A stretch of 15,524 bases of DNA. Origin: an uncultured Rickettsiales bacterium (lineage in GTDB: Bacteria; Pseudomonadota; Alphaproteobacteria; UBA8366). The stretch is taken from contig CAJWTF010000089.1 in assembly GCA_913046825.1 (NCBI GenBank), forward strand, positions 1 through 15,524. Reading direction: 5' to 3'. The notes beneath the pieces were generated by a model. It saw nothing but the letters and a program-made list of their open reading frames with translations, searched no databases and was not told the origin of the DNA. Shown in pieces: positions 1 to 7,441 of the stretch (positions are counted from its first letter, which is position 1; each line of letters begins with the position of its first letter). Made by a program: the position numbers and the translations under genes.

Positions 1-5
1 GCGCC

Positions 6-842
6 ATGACACAAGATCAACAAACCGCACAAACAATGTCGCCGCTCGACGCATTGCGCTGGCACTTGGAAATGGGTCTCGACGAGGTTGTCGACGAGAT
101 GCCCGTCGACCGATTCGCGACTGCCCAACAACCACATCGCGCGACGCCCGCCACTGCTCCAGCTATACAACCACCACGAGACACGCCACAAGCCGAGCCA
201 CGCCAAGCCAGCGGACAGGCGCTGGCCCCCGCTGAAGGCGCGCGCGACGCCATCGCGGTCGCAGCGGGCGCGCAAACACTCGACGAACTTCGCGAACGCT
301 TAGAAGGCTTCGAGGGATGCGCCCTTAAATTTACGGCAACCAATACTGTCTTCGCCGACGGTGACCCGAGCTCCGATTTGATGCTTATCGGCGAAGCGCC
401 TGGCGTCGACGAGGACCGCCAGGGCCTGCCCTTCGTCGGCGCCAGCGGACAATTGCTGAATAAGATGTTAGCCGCCCTCGGACGGGAGCGCGATACGGCC
501 TACATTTCCAATATCCTGTTCTGGCGTCCCCCCGGCAATCGTAGCCCGACGGACGCGGAGACGGCGGCCTGTCTGCCGTTCGTACAGCGCCATATCGAAC
601 TCGCGAAACCGAAGATCCTGGTGTTTCTCGGCGGCAGCTCCGCCAAAACAATGCTGAGCCGCAAAGAGGGCATCATGCGCTTGCGCGGCAAATGGTTCGA
701 CTATACGAGCGACGGTCTCGATGCGCCGATCCCGGCGATGCCAACTTTCCACCCTGCGTTCCTACTGCGTCAATCGGCGCAAAAACGCGAAGCCTGGCGC
801 GATTTTCTCTCCATCCAGGAGAAGCTCGATAATTTTAGTTAA
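6..842 (+). CDS. Uracil-DNA glycosylase, family-4-like, lacking the canonical Fe-S cysteines
   Basis: This enzyme removes uracil from DNA as the first step of base excision repair, acting in the cytoplasm. The glycosylase domain spans about residues 95-278. It has motif I GEAPG at 129-133, followed by the family-4 pattern EDRQGLPFVGASGQLL, then RPPGNR, and the second motif with His249 (FHPAFLLR). Family 4 normally binds a [4Fe-4S] cluster through four cysteines. Here Cys105 and Cys189 remain, but the position before RPP is Trp173 (normally Cys) and the N-terminal CxxC is reduced to one Cys, so a cluster is unlikely. This resembles the Fe-S-less UDG I recall being described from Bradyrhizobium. 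The first ~90 residues form an Ala/Pro-rich linker. ATG 6 is used, but only five bases precede it; ATG 36 (MSPLDALRWHLEMG) is an alternative. The product is well supported; the start is uncertain. Confidence 0.93.
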   Translation: MTQDQQTAQTMSPLDALRWHLEMGLDEVVDEMPVDRFATAQQPHRATPATAPAIQPPRDTPQAEPRQASGQALAPAEGARDAIAVAAGAQTLDELRERLEGFEGCALKFTATNTVFADGDPSSDLMLIGEAPGVDEDRQGLPFVGASGQLLNKMLAALGRERDTAYISNILFWRPPGNRSPTDAETAACLPFVQRHIELAKPKILVFLGGSSAKTMLSRKEGIMRLRGKWFDYTSDGLDAPIPAMPTFHPAFLLRQSAQKREAWRDFLSIQEKLDNFS

Positions 843-1015
843 TCGGCTACTTTAGAGTGATTTTTAAGTCGGCCGGGAAACGAACATGCAGGAATCCAGA
901 GCGTTGCGAATCGAGTTCCCTGCGGTCAGCGGTCACCTTGCACCGAGTCGTGTTCTCAAGTAGGACTTTATTTAAGGGTACGGCTCAAAAAGGATACTCC
1001 GAGGGGCGGAAAATC
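843..1015 (+). promoter_or_regulatory. Leader of slt with three GANTC sites
   Basis: This 173-base gap lies between the glycosylase stop and the preferred TTG start of slt. It can be read in the slt frame from GTG 857, but the resulting ~53 residues look like non-protein sequence (Arg/Ser/Cys-rich, before a normal signal peptide). It holds GANTC sites at 892-896, 908-912 and 945-949, the target of the CcrM methylase encoded later in the window. A purine-rich GAGGGG at 1001-1006 sits 9 nt before TTG 1016 and serves as ribosome binding site. I see no convincing -35/-10 pair. Confidence 0.4.
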
Positions 1016-2851
1016 TTGAAACTTGAGTTTTTCAAAAATCGGGCTGCGATCTCGATTCTCGCGGTCGGCGCGCTCCTTGCGGGCGGACACGACGTGCGGG
1101 CAAACGATGTGCCGCGCGATACCGCTGCATTGCCCATTGGAATTGACGTTCGGGACGAGCAAACGACCCTGCCGGTGATCCTGCCGACGGCGGACGCCGA
1201 CCTCTATCGTCGTATATTCAAGCTGCAAAAAGACGGCCAATGGTTGTCCGCGGACAACCTCGTCGAACAGCTCAGCGACCCGCTGCTCCTAGGGCATGTT
1301 CTGTATCAGCGCTATATGCATCCGACGAAATACCGGTCGCGCTATGCCGAATTGAAAAAATGGATGACTGCTTATGCCGATCATCCTGGCGCGCGGCGCG
1401 TTTATCAATTGGCGATGCGGCGGAAACCCGGCAATTGGCGGGCCCCGCAACGCCCACTCGGCGTATCGTTCGGACCCTTACCGCCCGAGAGCAACGAGGA
1501 CCTTCGTTCCGGTCGATCCTCTAAAAAGCGCTACGGCACCAAAGCCCAACGCCGGCAGGCGCGTTATGTGACAAGACAAATCAAATCCCTGGTGCGGCGC
1601 GGACGCCCGACACAGGCTCTAAAACGTCTGCAGCGTAAAGATATCCGGCGCGGCTTCGACGCGGTCAATTACGACCGAGCACTCGCAATCGTGGCGCGCG
1701 GTTACTACCACGCTAAAGAGGACGCTAAGGCCCTGAAAGTCACTGCTCCCGCCATCGCGCGCTCCGGTGTGAAAGCGCCAATGGCACTTTGGTGGTCCGG
1801 CCTCGCGGCATGGCGTTCCGGACAATTCACTCAATCCGCCCGCCATTTTGAGCTTCTGATCGCAGCAAAATTGAATGACAATTGGATTACCTCGGCAGCG
1901 GCATATTGGGCTGCCCGTGCGCATTTAGCCGCACGCCAACCGGCCCGGGTAAATCCGCTGCTGTCCGTCGCAGCACGCCATTCCCGGACCTTCTATGGAT
2001 TGCTTGCAGCGCGCGCCCTCGGCGAACCGCCAGCGTTCGAATGGGAAATGCCGAAGCTCGGCGCCATCGAAATGAACTTGCTTTCACAGGCTCCGGCCGC
2101 GAAACGCGCCCTGGCCTTGATTCAAGTTGGGGAGACGGGCCGGGCCGAGACCGAATTGAAACGGTTTACTGGTAACCTCTCGCCAGAATTAGCGCGCATC
2201 CTCTTGGGCCTAACGGCGAAAGCTAATCTTCCCGCTCTCGCTTATCGGCTCGGGCGACTGTTGGAAGCGCGGGGCGGCTACAAGTACGACGCAGCGCTCT
2301 ACCCAGTCCCCGATTGGGCACCCGATTCTGGTTATAGTGTAGACAGAGCGATGATTTTCGCGTTGATTCGGCAAGAGTCTGCTTTCAAGCCGAAAGCAAA
2401 AAGCCGGGTTGGTGCCCGAGGCCTCATGCAGTTGATGCCGCGCACCGCCGGATTTATCGCCGGAAAAAGATTCCACGGCCAAAATCAACACGCGCTATTC
2501 AACCCCGAATACAATATCGAATTGGGACAGAAATACATTGAACATCTTTTCGAATTTCCCCGAATTGAGGGGAATCTCTTCTACGCCGCCGCCGCCTACA
2601 ATGGTGGCCCGGGCAATTTGAACAAATGGCGGCGCAAATCAGAATACCAAGACGACCCACTGCTGTTCATTGAAAGTATTCCGTCGCGGGAGACGCGGGT
2701 TTTTATCGAACGGGTGCTGACGAATTTATGGATTTACCGCTATCGGCTCGGCCAACCGGCGCCGTCGCTCGATGCGGTCGCGGCGGGCACATGGCCGCGC
2801 TATAATCGCCTCGACATCAACACGAAGAAGGTCGCGAACCGTGCCGATTGA
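1016..2851 (+). CDS. slt: Soluble lytic murein transglycosylase (Slt70-type)
   Basis: This periplasmic enzyme cleaves the MurNAc-GlcNAc bond of peptidoglycan with formation of 1,6-anhydro-MurNAc. The reading frame is open from GTG 857, but I start at TTG 1016: GAGGGG precedes it at good spacing, and the protein then opens with a clean signal peptide (basic start, hydrophobic ISILAVGALLAGG, cleavage after VRA). That gives 611 residues. Residues ~30-430 form an alpha-helical superhelical ring domain, followed by the lysozyme-like SLT domain. Catalytic Glu454 lies in RQESAF, GLMQLMP is at 469-475 and AYNGGPG at 527-533, all in the expected order. The stop overlaps the start of moaB by 11 nt, so the two are probably translated from one message. 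The family is certain; the start is a judgement from signal peptide and RBS. Confidence 0.92.
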   Translation: MKLEFFKNRAAISILAVGALLAGGHDVRANDVPRDTAALPIGIDVRDEQTTLPVILPTADADLYRRIFKLQKDGQWLSADNLVEQLSDPLLLGHVLYQRYMHPTKYRSRYAELKKWMTAYADHPGARRVYQLAMRRKPGNWRAPQRPLGVSFGPLPPESNEDLRSGRSSKKRYGTKAQRRQARYVTRQIKSLVRRGRPTQALKRLQRKDIRRGFDAVNYDRALAIVARGYYHAKEDAKALKVTAPAIARSGVKAPMALWWSGLAAWRSGQFTQSARHFELLIAAKLNDNWITSAAAYWAARAHLAARQPARVNPLLSVAARHSRTFYGLLAARALGEPPAFEWEMPKLGAIEMNLLSQAPAAKRALALIQVGETGRAETELKRFTGNLSPELARILLGLTAKANLPALAYRLGRLLEARGGYKYDAALYPVPDWAPDSGYSVDRAMIFALIRQESAFKPKAKSRVGARGLMQLMPRTAGFIAGKRFHGQNQHALFNPEYNIELGQKYIEHLFEFPRIEGNLFYAAAAYNGGPGNLNKWRRKSEYQDDPLLFIESIPSRETRVFIERVLTNLWIYRYRLGQPAPSLDAVAAGTWPRYNRLDINTKKVANRAD

Positions 2852-3368
2852 TGAAAGTCGTCCTTTTCTACCGGTCAACATCGCCATTTTGACCGTCTCC
2901 GATACGCGGACGGAAGCGGACGATCGCTCCGGCGATACCTTGGTTAAGCGATTGCAGTCAGACGGACATCAATTGGCCGACCGTGCCATTGTGAAGGACG
3001 ATCCGGACTCTATCGTGAGCCGATTGCAAGCCTGGATCAACAATCCCGACGTGGATGTAGTGGTCGCCACCGGCGGCACCGGCGTGACCGGCCGAGATGT
3101 TACACCTGAAGCATTCGAGCGAGTATGCGAAAAAGACATTCCGGGCTTCGGCGAGTTGTTCCGCTGGATCAGCTATCAGAAGATTGGCACGTCGACGATT
3201 CAAAGCCGCGCGATCGCCGGCATTTCGAAAGGCACCTATCTGTTCGCATTGCCGGGCTCGACCGGTGCTTGCAAGGACGGGTGGGACGACATCCTGCGTC
3301 ATCAACTCGACAATCGATTTCGGCCCTGCAATTTCGTCGAATTGATGGCGCGCCTTCAGGAAACCTGA
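2841..3368 (+). CDS. moaB: Molybdenum cofactor biosynthesis protein B (MoaB/Mog family)
   Basis: The MoaB/Mog fold binds molybdopterin and, in Mog-type members, adenylates it for molybdate insertion. The protein has 175 residues, close to the usual ~170. It shows the N-terminal VNIAILTVSDTR strand (SDTR at 20-23), the TGGTG pterin-binding loop at 77-81 followed by GRDVTPEAF, and the later FALPGSTGACKDGWDDIL segment. I choose GTG 2841 rather than the upstream ATG 2772, because the upstream extension lies wholly inside slt and has no family character, and AAGAAGG ends about 9 nt before GTG. It overlaps slt by 11 nt. Pairing of a lytic transglycosylase with moaB is, from memory, a common alphaproteobacterial order and implies co-transcription rather than shared function. 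Confidence 0.92.
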   Translation: MPIDESRPFLPVNIAILTVSDTRTEADDRSGDTLVKRLQSDGHQLADRAIVKDDPDSIVSRLQAWINNPDVDVVVATGGTGVTGRDVTPEAFERVCEKDIPGFGELFRWISYQKIGTSTIQSRAIAGISKGTYLFALPGSTGACKDGWDDILRHQLDNRFRPCNFVELMARLQET

Positions 3369-3372
3369 GCTC

Positions 3373-3812
3373 TTGGACGCACGGGTCAGTATCGTCTTTC
3401 TCGGCGTCACAAATATGCAACGCTCTCGGCAATTCTATGAGCAAGGGCTGGGCTAGCGCGCCTCCACCATCGGTGACGGGGAAGAGACGTTCTATCAAGC
3501 GGACGCCATGATCGTCGGTCTCTAAGACCAGGCAAAGCTGGCCGTGGAGGAGGACCTACCGCCGGTCAACGAGCCGCAAAGTGTCCATAGCAGCATCACC
3601 TTGGCACAAAATCAAGCGAGCAAAGCGGATTTAGACCACGTAGTCGCTGACGCAGTCCGCGCGAGTGGCACGGCACCTTACATAGGGAGCCCGCCGACAC
3701 GTTCTGGGGCGGCTATGCAAGCTCTTTAGCCGATCCCGACGGACACGTTTGGGAGATCGCCTGGAACCCGTTTTTCATCTTGGACGACAGTGGCATCCCG
3801 CGGCCGAATTAG
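3373..3812 (+). pseudogene. VOC/glyoxalase-family protein, broken by two stops and a frameshift
   Basis: Read from TTG 3373, the sequence gives a typical VOC start (ARVSIVFLGVTNMQRSRQFYEQGLG). It then hits TAG at 3454-3456, exactly where relatives have Trp (GLGW), and TAA at 3523-3525, where a Tyr before D is usual. The same frame continues with LPPV and a SITLAQN strand to about 3680. After that the family match continues only in the +2 frame, as ADTFWGGY, then LADPDGHVWEIAWNP, ending at TAG 3810. A +1/-2 type shift therefore lies near 3670-3695. Intact members are metal-dependent small-molecule enzymes or drug-binding proteins of ~140 residues, and the whole length is still recognisable, so decay seems recent. 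It follows moaB by only 4 nt and was probably the last gene of that operon. Confidence 0.85.
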
Positions 3813-3825
3813 CTTTTCATTTAAG

Positions 3826-3844
3826 CCGACAGCTCGGGTGTCGG
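3826..3844. terminator. Candidate bidirectional hairpin between two convergent pseudogenes
   Basis: CCGACA at 3826-3831 and TGTCGG at 3839-3844 form a perfect 6-bp stem around a 7-nt loop. It sits in the 62-nt gap between the VOC remnant (+) and the ICL remnant (-), where a shared terminator would be expected. No clear T-tract follows on either strand, so this is a structural guess. Confidence 0.35.
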
Positions 3845-3874
3845 GATCGATGTGTCGACAAAACCGCACCTACC

Positions 3875-4241
3875 TTAATCGCGCAATTCCTTCGCGGCGT
3901 CGATCATCGCGCTGATGGCAGCCCGGTAGCGCGATGTCGCGAGGCTGATCCGGCGAATACCCGCCTCCTGCAGACCAGCGAAGGTGAACAACTTCCCAGG
4001 AATACCGACCATGAAGTTGAATGGCGCGGAGACAGTTTCGCATACTGCCCGTTCCGCTTCCAAGTTCGGTAAACCGGGCGCCATCAATACCTTCGCCCTT
4101 GCTGCTTCATACGCCTGCAGGCGGCGCAAAGTATCTTCCAGGTAGGGGATTGCCACGCAGGAAATTCTCGCATCTTCCTGTCAATTTGAAATCAAAATCG
4201 AGCGCATTCATAGCCTCGACACCGGACCAATCCGATTTGAG
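3875..4241 (-). pseudogene. C-terminal fragment of an isocitrate lyase/PEP mutase-family protein, frameshifted
   Basis: On the minus strand the frame from 4156 to 3875 gives YLEDTLRRLQAYEAARAKV, VLMAPGLPNLEAERAVC, FNFMVGIPG and RRISLATSRYRAA, which is the C-terminal part of the ICL/PEPM (oxaloacetate decarboxylase-like) TIM-barrel family. Upstream, in the neighbouring frame, 4241-4147 reads EAMNALDFDFKLTGRCENFLRGNP, the segment that normally precedes YLEDT. The two frames meet at a CCCC run near 4146-4149 that appears to carry one extra C. The N-terminal ~170 residues, including the catalytic loop, are absent: the remnant begins directly after the TAA of the DUF2064 gene. Both a deletion and a frameshift have therefore occurred, and the fragment cannot make an active enzyme. 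Confidence 0.82.
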
Positions 4242-4829
4242 TTATGAGGCCACTTCACCGCGCCATCGGGCATAGGCGGGGCCATCATCGACGTCGTGAC
4301 GTTCGATGGTCAGGCCATACGTATAAGCGCCCCGCAGATTGCGTATGGTATCGGATAGAGCGTGTTCGCTAGACCATCGAACATCGCGGAACAATCCGGG
4401 TGCGGCCTTGGCATGCGCTATTCCAACCAACCAATAACCGCCATCGGCTGCCGGACCAAAGACCGCATCCTTACCCGCGAATTGCCGAAAGGCGTCGCGT
4501 ATGTCACTCGGCGTCACGCCTGGAATGTCTGAGCCGATGAGCACTACCGGACCGGGCGGCAACGATCGCAACGCCGCATCCATGCGGTTGCCAAGATCGC
4601 CACGCTTTTGGCGCCGACAAGGTAAATGCCTCGGCCAACGCGCATCTCCATCGTCCACGAACAGCCAGGATTTCCAACGATTGCCGCGACCCAATTGGCG
4701 GATCGTTCGCGTCAAATTAGAGCGATAAAACCGAAGCGCCTCAAGCGACCCAATATCCGCTGCCAAGCGCCGTTTCGCTCGGCCTAGCCGGGGGGCTTTG
4801 GCTAAAATTACGAGATGCCGCACGGTCAT
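4242..4829 (-). CDS. DUF2064/TIGR04282-type transferase (GT-A/CofC-like fold)
   Basis: This 195-residue protein belongs to a nucleotidyl/glycosyl-transferase-like family whose substrate is not established. It starts with the family signature HLVILAKAPRLGRAKRRLA, has a central VLIGSDIPGVTPSDI segment (metal/nucleotide-binding acidic strand) and FGPAADGGYWLVGI. Its ATG overlaps the stop of the upstream GT2 gene as ATGA (4829-4826), so translation is coupled and the two products probably act together. In databases the two families (TIGR04282 and TIGR04283) are described as transferases 1 and 2 associated with radical SAM/selenodomain proteins. A radical SAM gene is adjacent here but divergent and of another subfamily. 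The stop TAA at 4242-4244 abuts the ICL remnant. Confidence 0.88.
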   Translation of the reverse strand: MTVRHLVILAKAPRLGRAKRRLAADIGSLEALRFYRSNLTRTIRQLGRGNRWKSWLFVDDGDARWPRHLPCRRQKRGDLGNRMDAALRSLPPGPVVLIGSDIPGVTPSDIRDAFRQFAGKDAVFGPAADGGYWLVGIAHAKAAPGLFRDVRWSSEHALSDTIRNLRGAYTYGLTIERHDVDDGPAYARWRGEVAS

Positions 4830-5512
4830 CCATAGACTCTTTTAATCAAATGCGGAGAGAAACCAAGATAGTAAAGTGCCAGGCACAAAAGGTTTCGCGC
4901 CGGGCGGTGCCAGTAGCCGTCGCGGCGATAACGTTCTGCCGAAGTCGTGGCCGCCACATCCAACAACCGCAATCGACGTCGCCCCAATCGACGCACCAAA
5001 TCGACATCCTCCATCAGTGGGAATGCGCGGTATCCACCGATCTTCTCATAGAGTGCCCGCGACATTACCAGTCCTTGGTCACCATAGGGCAATCCCAACA
5101 ATCGATTGCGCCAGGTCACCAAACGCTCCACTCGTCGCGCACCCGCACAGGCATCATCCAGTGCGAAACGGAAATATCCGGCGTGGTCGCCACTCTCCGG
5201 CGTATCGATAAAGCCTCGAATGGCGTCACTCCATCCGGGATCAAGTTCCGTGTCCGCATGCAAGAATAAGATCCAGTCACTGCGCGCGGTGGCCCCACCG
5301 GCCTGGAGTTGGCGGCCACGGCCCGGCTCCGACGCGATCAAGACAGCGCCCGCCTCGATGACGGCTTCGCATGTGCCGTCCGTTGAACCGCCGTCTGCAA
5401 TGATCAATTCCTTCACCAGACCGGCGCCTTCCATTTGCGCCAATGCCGCGAGGGTGGGCCCGAGAACCGGCACCACGTTTAGAGTTGGAATGACGATGCT
5501 GAGTTGCGCCAT
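4826..5512 (-). CDS. Family 2 glycosyltransferase (TIGR04283-type)
   Basis: This is a cytoplasmic GT-A fold sugar transferase with unknown acceptor. I start at ATG 5512, giving 228 residues beginning AQLSIVIPTLN, the canonical GT2 first strand. The longer frame to 5827 runs through the divergent radical SAM gene and is rejected. Visible features are ELIIADGGSTDGT (nucleotide-sugar binding), WILFLHADTELDPGW (the DxD-equivalent metal site), LPYGDQGLVMSRALYEKIGGY and FPLMEDVDLVRRLGRR (catalytic ED region), in the family order. It is the first gene of a two-gene unit with the DUF2064 transferase, linked by an ATGA overlap. No strong Shine-Dalgarno sequence precedes ATG 5512. Confidence 0.9.
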   Translation of the reverse strand: MAQLSIVIPTLNVVPVLGPTLAALAQMEGAGLVKELIIADGGSTDGTCEAVIEAGAVLIASEPGRGRQLQAGGATARSDWILFLHADTELDPGWSDAIRGFIDTPESGDHAGYFRFALDDACAGARRVERLVTWRNRLLGLPYGDQGLVMSRALYEKIGGYRAFPLMEDVDLVRRLGRRRLRLLDVAATTSAERYRRDGYWHRPARNLLCLALYYLGFSPHLIKRVYG

Positions 5513-5609
5513 GCGGGGTTTGTAGCACGCGGGACGACCGGTTTGACAAGCATCAGGGCAAGATGGGCGGGCGATTGAATGTTTATGATTTGTTCTGTAC
5601 CATGAAATT
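5513..5609. promoter_or_regulatory. Divergent intergenic region between GT2 and radical SAM genes
   Basis: Both flanking genes point outward, so at least two promoters are expected in these 97 bases. TTGACA at 5543-5548 matches a -35 box on the plus strand, and its complement reads TTGTCA on the minus strand. A -10-like TATGAT lies at 5584-5589. The spacing between TTGACA and TATGAT is 35 nt, so they cannot belong to one promoter. Confidence 0.3.
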
Positions 5610-6689
5610 ATGGATTGGACACTTCCCGATAGGGCCCGCAAGGGCCGCGGCGCGGTCAGCAACGATGTTGGCCGATTCGAGGCGAACGCGCGGATTGCGG
5701 TTGATGACGGTTGGTTGATCGAGGATGAAACGCCCGAGCGAGTGTCAACCACGTTGACCGCGGAGGCCGCACGAAAGGTCATCACCCGCAACAAATCCCC
5801 GGACGTTCCGTTCGACCGATCGATCAATCCATATCGCGGATGCGAGCATGGCTGTATCTATTGTTTCGCTCGTCCAACCCACGCTTATTACGGCCTGTCG
5901 CCGGGCCTCGATTTCGAAACAAAGCTATTCTACAAGCCGGACGCGGCGGAGCGTCTGCGCGCGGAATTAAGCCATCCAAAATACACCGCCGATGTCATGG
6001 CGCTGGGGACCAATACTGACCCCTACCAACCGGTCGAGCGTGAACAAAGACTGACCCGCCACATTTTGGAAGTGCTGGCAGAGTTCAATCACCCCTTCGG
6101 TATCGTCACGAAATCCGATCTTGTGCTGCGTGACGCGGACATCATTGCGCCGATGGCGGCAAAAGGTATGGCGGTCGTCACGTTGTCGGTCACCACACTC
6201 GACCGGGAACTCGCCCGCAAGTTGGAGCCTCGCGCGCCCACGCCGTCAAAACGGATTACCGCCATAAGCTCATTGGCGGCGCTCGGTATTCCGACCGGCG
6301 TCTTGGCGGCCCCAATGATCCCAGCGCTCAACGATATGGAATTGGAAAAGATTCTAGAGACAGCGTCGCGGGCGGGCGCTTCCGGCGCCGGCTACGTCAT
6401 GCTGCGCCTGCCGCTTGAAATTTCCGACCTCTTTAAGGAATGGCTGGAAAATCATTATCCGGACCGCGCAAATCATGTGCTCAGCCTTGTACGCCAAACG
6501 CGCCGAGGTGCGATGTACGATTCACGGTGGGGACAGCGCGCAGTCGGGTCCGGTCCCTATGCCGATTTGCTCAATCAACGTTTTAAGCTGGCGCTCAAGA
6601 AATACGGGCTCGACAAACGCAGCTTGAATCTCGACTCAAGCCAATTCCAAAGGCCACCGAGAGCAGGCGACCAACTGGATTTGTTTTAG
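5610..6689 (+). CDS. PA0069-family radical SAM protein (SplB-like)
   Basis: This 359-residue radical SAM enzyme is related to spore photoproduct lyase, but its substrate in non-sporulating bacteria is unknown. The Fe-S motif is Cys78-x3-Cys82-x2-Cys85 (RGCEHGCIYCF). It is preceded by SINPYRG and followed by ARPTHAYYGLSPGLDFETKLFYK, all hallmarks of the PA0069 group. GTNTDPYQPVE, the later VTTLDRELARKLEPRAPTP and the C-terminal DQLDLF tail also match. ATG 5610 is followed by the typical RARKGRGAVSN leader, supporting this start, although no Shine-Dalgarno sequence is visible. It is divergent from the GT2 pair and is followed after 11 nt by the broken secreted-protein gene. Confidence 0.92.
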   Translation: MDWTLPDRARKGRGAVSNDVGRFEANARIAVDDGWLIEDETPERVSTTLTAEAARKVITRNKSPDVPFDRSINPYRGCEHGCIYCFARPTHAYYGLSPGLDFETKLFYKPDAAERLRAELSHPKYTADVMALGTNTDPYQPVEREQRLTRHILEVLAEFNHPFGIVTKSDLVLRDADIIAPMAAKGMAVVTLSVTTLDRELARKLEPRAPTPSKRITAISSLAALGIPTGVLAAPMIPALNDMELEKILETASRAGASGAGYVMLRLPLEISDLFKEWLENHYPDRANHVLSLVRQTRRGAMYDSRWGQRAVGSGPYADLLNQRFKLALKKYGLDKRSLNLDSSQFQRPPRAGDQLDLF

Positions 6690-6700
6690 AGAGGCAGGCG

Positions 6701-7348
6701 ATGAATACGAAAGTCATCTTGGGAAGTTCCCTGATATTTCGCATCCTCCTTTGCACGCCCCTGGTAGTCTCCGTCAAACAATCGGCGAGAGCAGACCCAT
6801 GGGCGAATTCGATTAGTCCGGAGAGTACATCGCGTTAAATCCCGTTTGGGCTTTGGACGGTTGCCAAATGGTCAGGAAATCGCGATCTGGCACAAACCAG
6901 AGCCGACCTTACGTCCGGATTTGGTGGTAAGAAAACCATCAAAGGCCCTGCTGATTGGACTCATCCCGTCACCGGTAACGTGATGAAAATCTATACACGA
7001 AAAAATAAGAGCAAAGTACCATACTTCGCTATCCGTCGGAATGGTGACGGTTTAGGGCGGGTTTATGATTCAAGGAGCAACAAAATTTACGAGGATGGTA
7101 TAAAATTTCCACTCGGCCAGTGGCGGCAAGGTGAGACTGGGAGATTTTCGTACACTTGCTGGAAAAAAGGCCGCCCGTATGGTCGTACGGTCCAAATCAC
7201 GATGGAAAAAATCGACTTTACCCATAACGGCATCCCTCACGCATTGTGCTATCGATGGATAGCCAATGGCGGCAACAAGAGAGGTCTCGACATGCTCTAT
7301 ACCTATGCACCGGGAATCGGGAATACTGAGATCAAATACAAAGACTGA
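6701..7348 (+). pseudogene. Unknown secreted protein interrupted by an in-frame TAA
   Basis: GAGG at 6691-6694 precedes ATG 6701, which opens a signal peptide (MNTKVILGSSLIFRILLC..., cleavage plausibly after ARA). The frame stops at TAA 6836-6838, codon 46. It continues in the same frame without another stop to 7348, through FGLWTVAKWSGNRDLAQTRA and the 122-residue segment starting at ATG 6980. I read this as one gene of 215 codons broken by a single nonsense change, because signal peptide and mature part share a frame and there is no RBS before 6980. The mature part is Gly/Arg/Tyr/Trp-rich with two Cys (YTCW and ALCYRW) and ends YAPGIGNTEIKYKD. I do not recognise the family. It is more AT-rich than its neighbours, which may point to transfer. 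Translation from 6980 would lack the signal peptide. Confidence 0.65.
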
Positions 7349-7355
7349 GGTATTG

Positions 7356-7371
7356 TCGGCGATGACGCCGA
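7356..7371 (+). terminator. Candidate hairpin after the broken secreted-protein gene
   Basis: TCGGCG, a 4-nt ATGA loop and CGCCGA form a perfect 6-bp stem 7 nt after the stop at 7348. G-T and T-A pairs could extend it. No T-tract follows, so intrinsic termination is unproven. Confidence 0.3.
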
Positions 7372-7441
7372 TAGGAACCCATGTTAAATTATGTGGCGCC
7401 TAAGGCGGATTTTGCGGAAATGCCCGAAAAGTAAGGCAGGT

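Noticed and set aside
857..1015. Upstream extension of slt from GTG 857
   Set aside because: It places ~53 uncharacteristic residues ahead of a normal signal peptide; TTG 1016 has a better RBS.
5513..5827. N-terminal extension of the GT2 protein
   Set aside because: It runs into the divergent radical SAM gene and precedes a canonical GT2 first strand that starts at ATG 5512.
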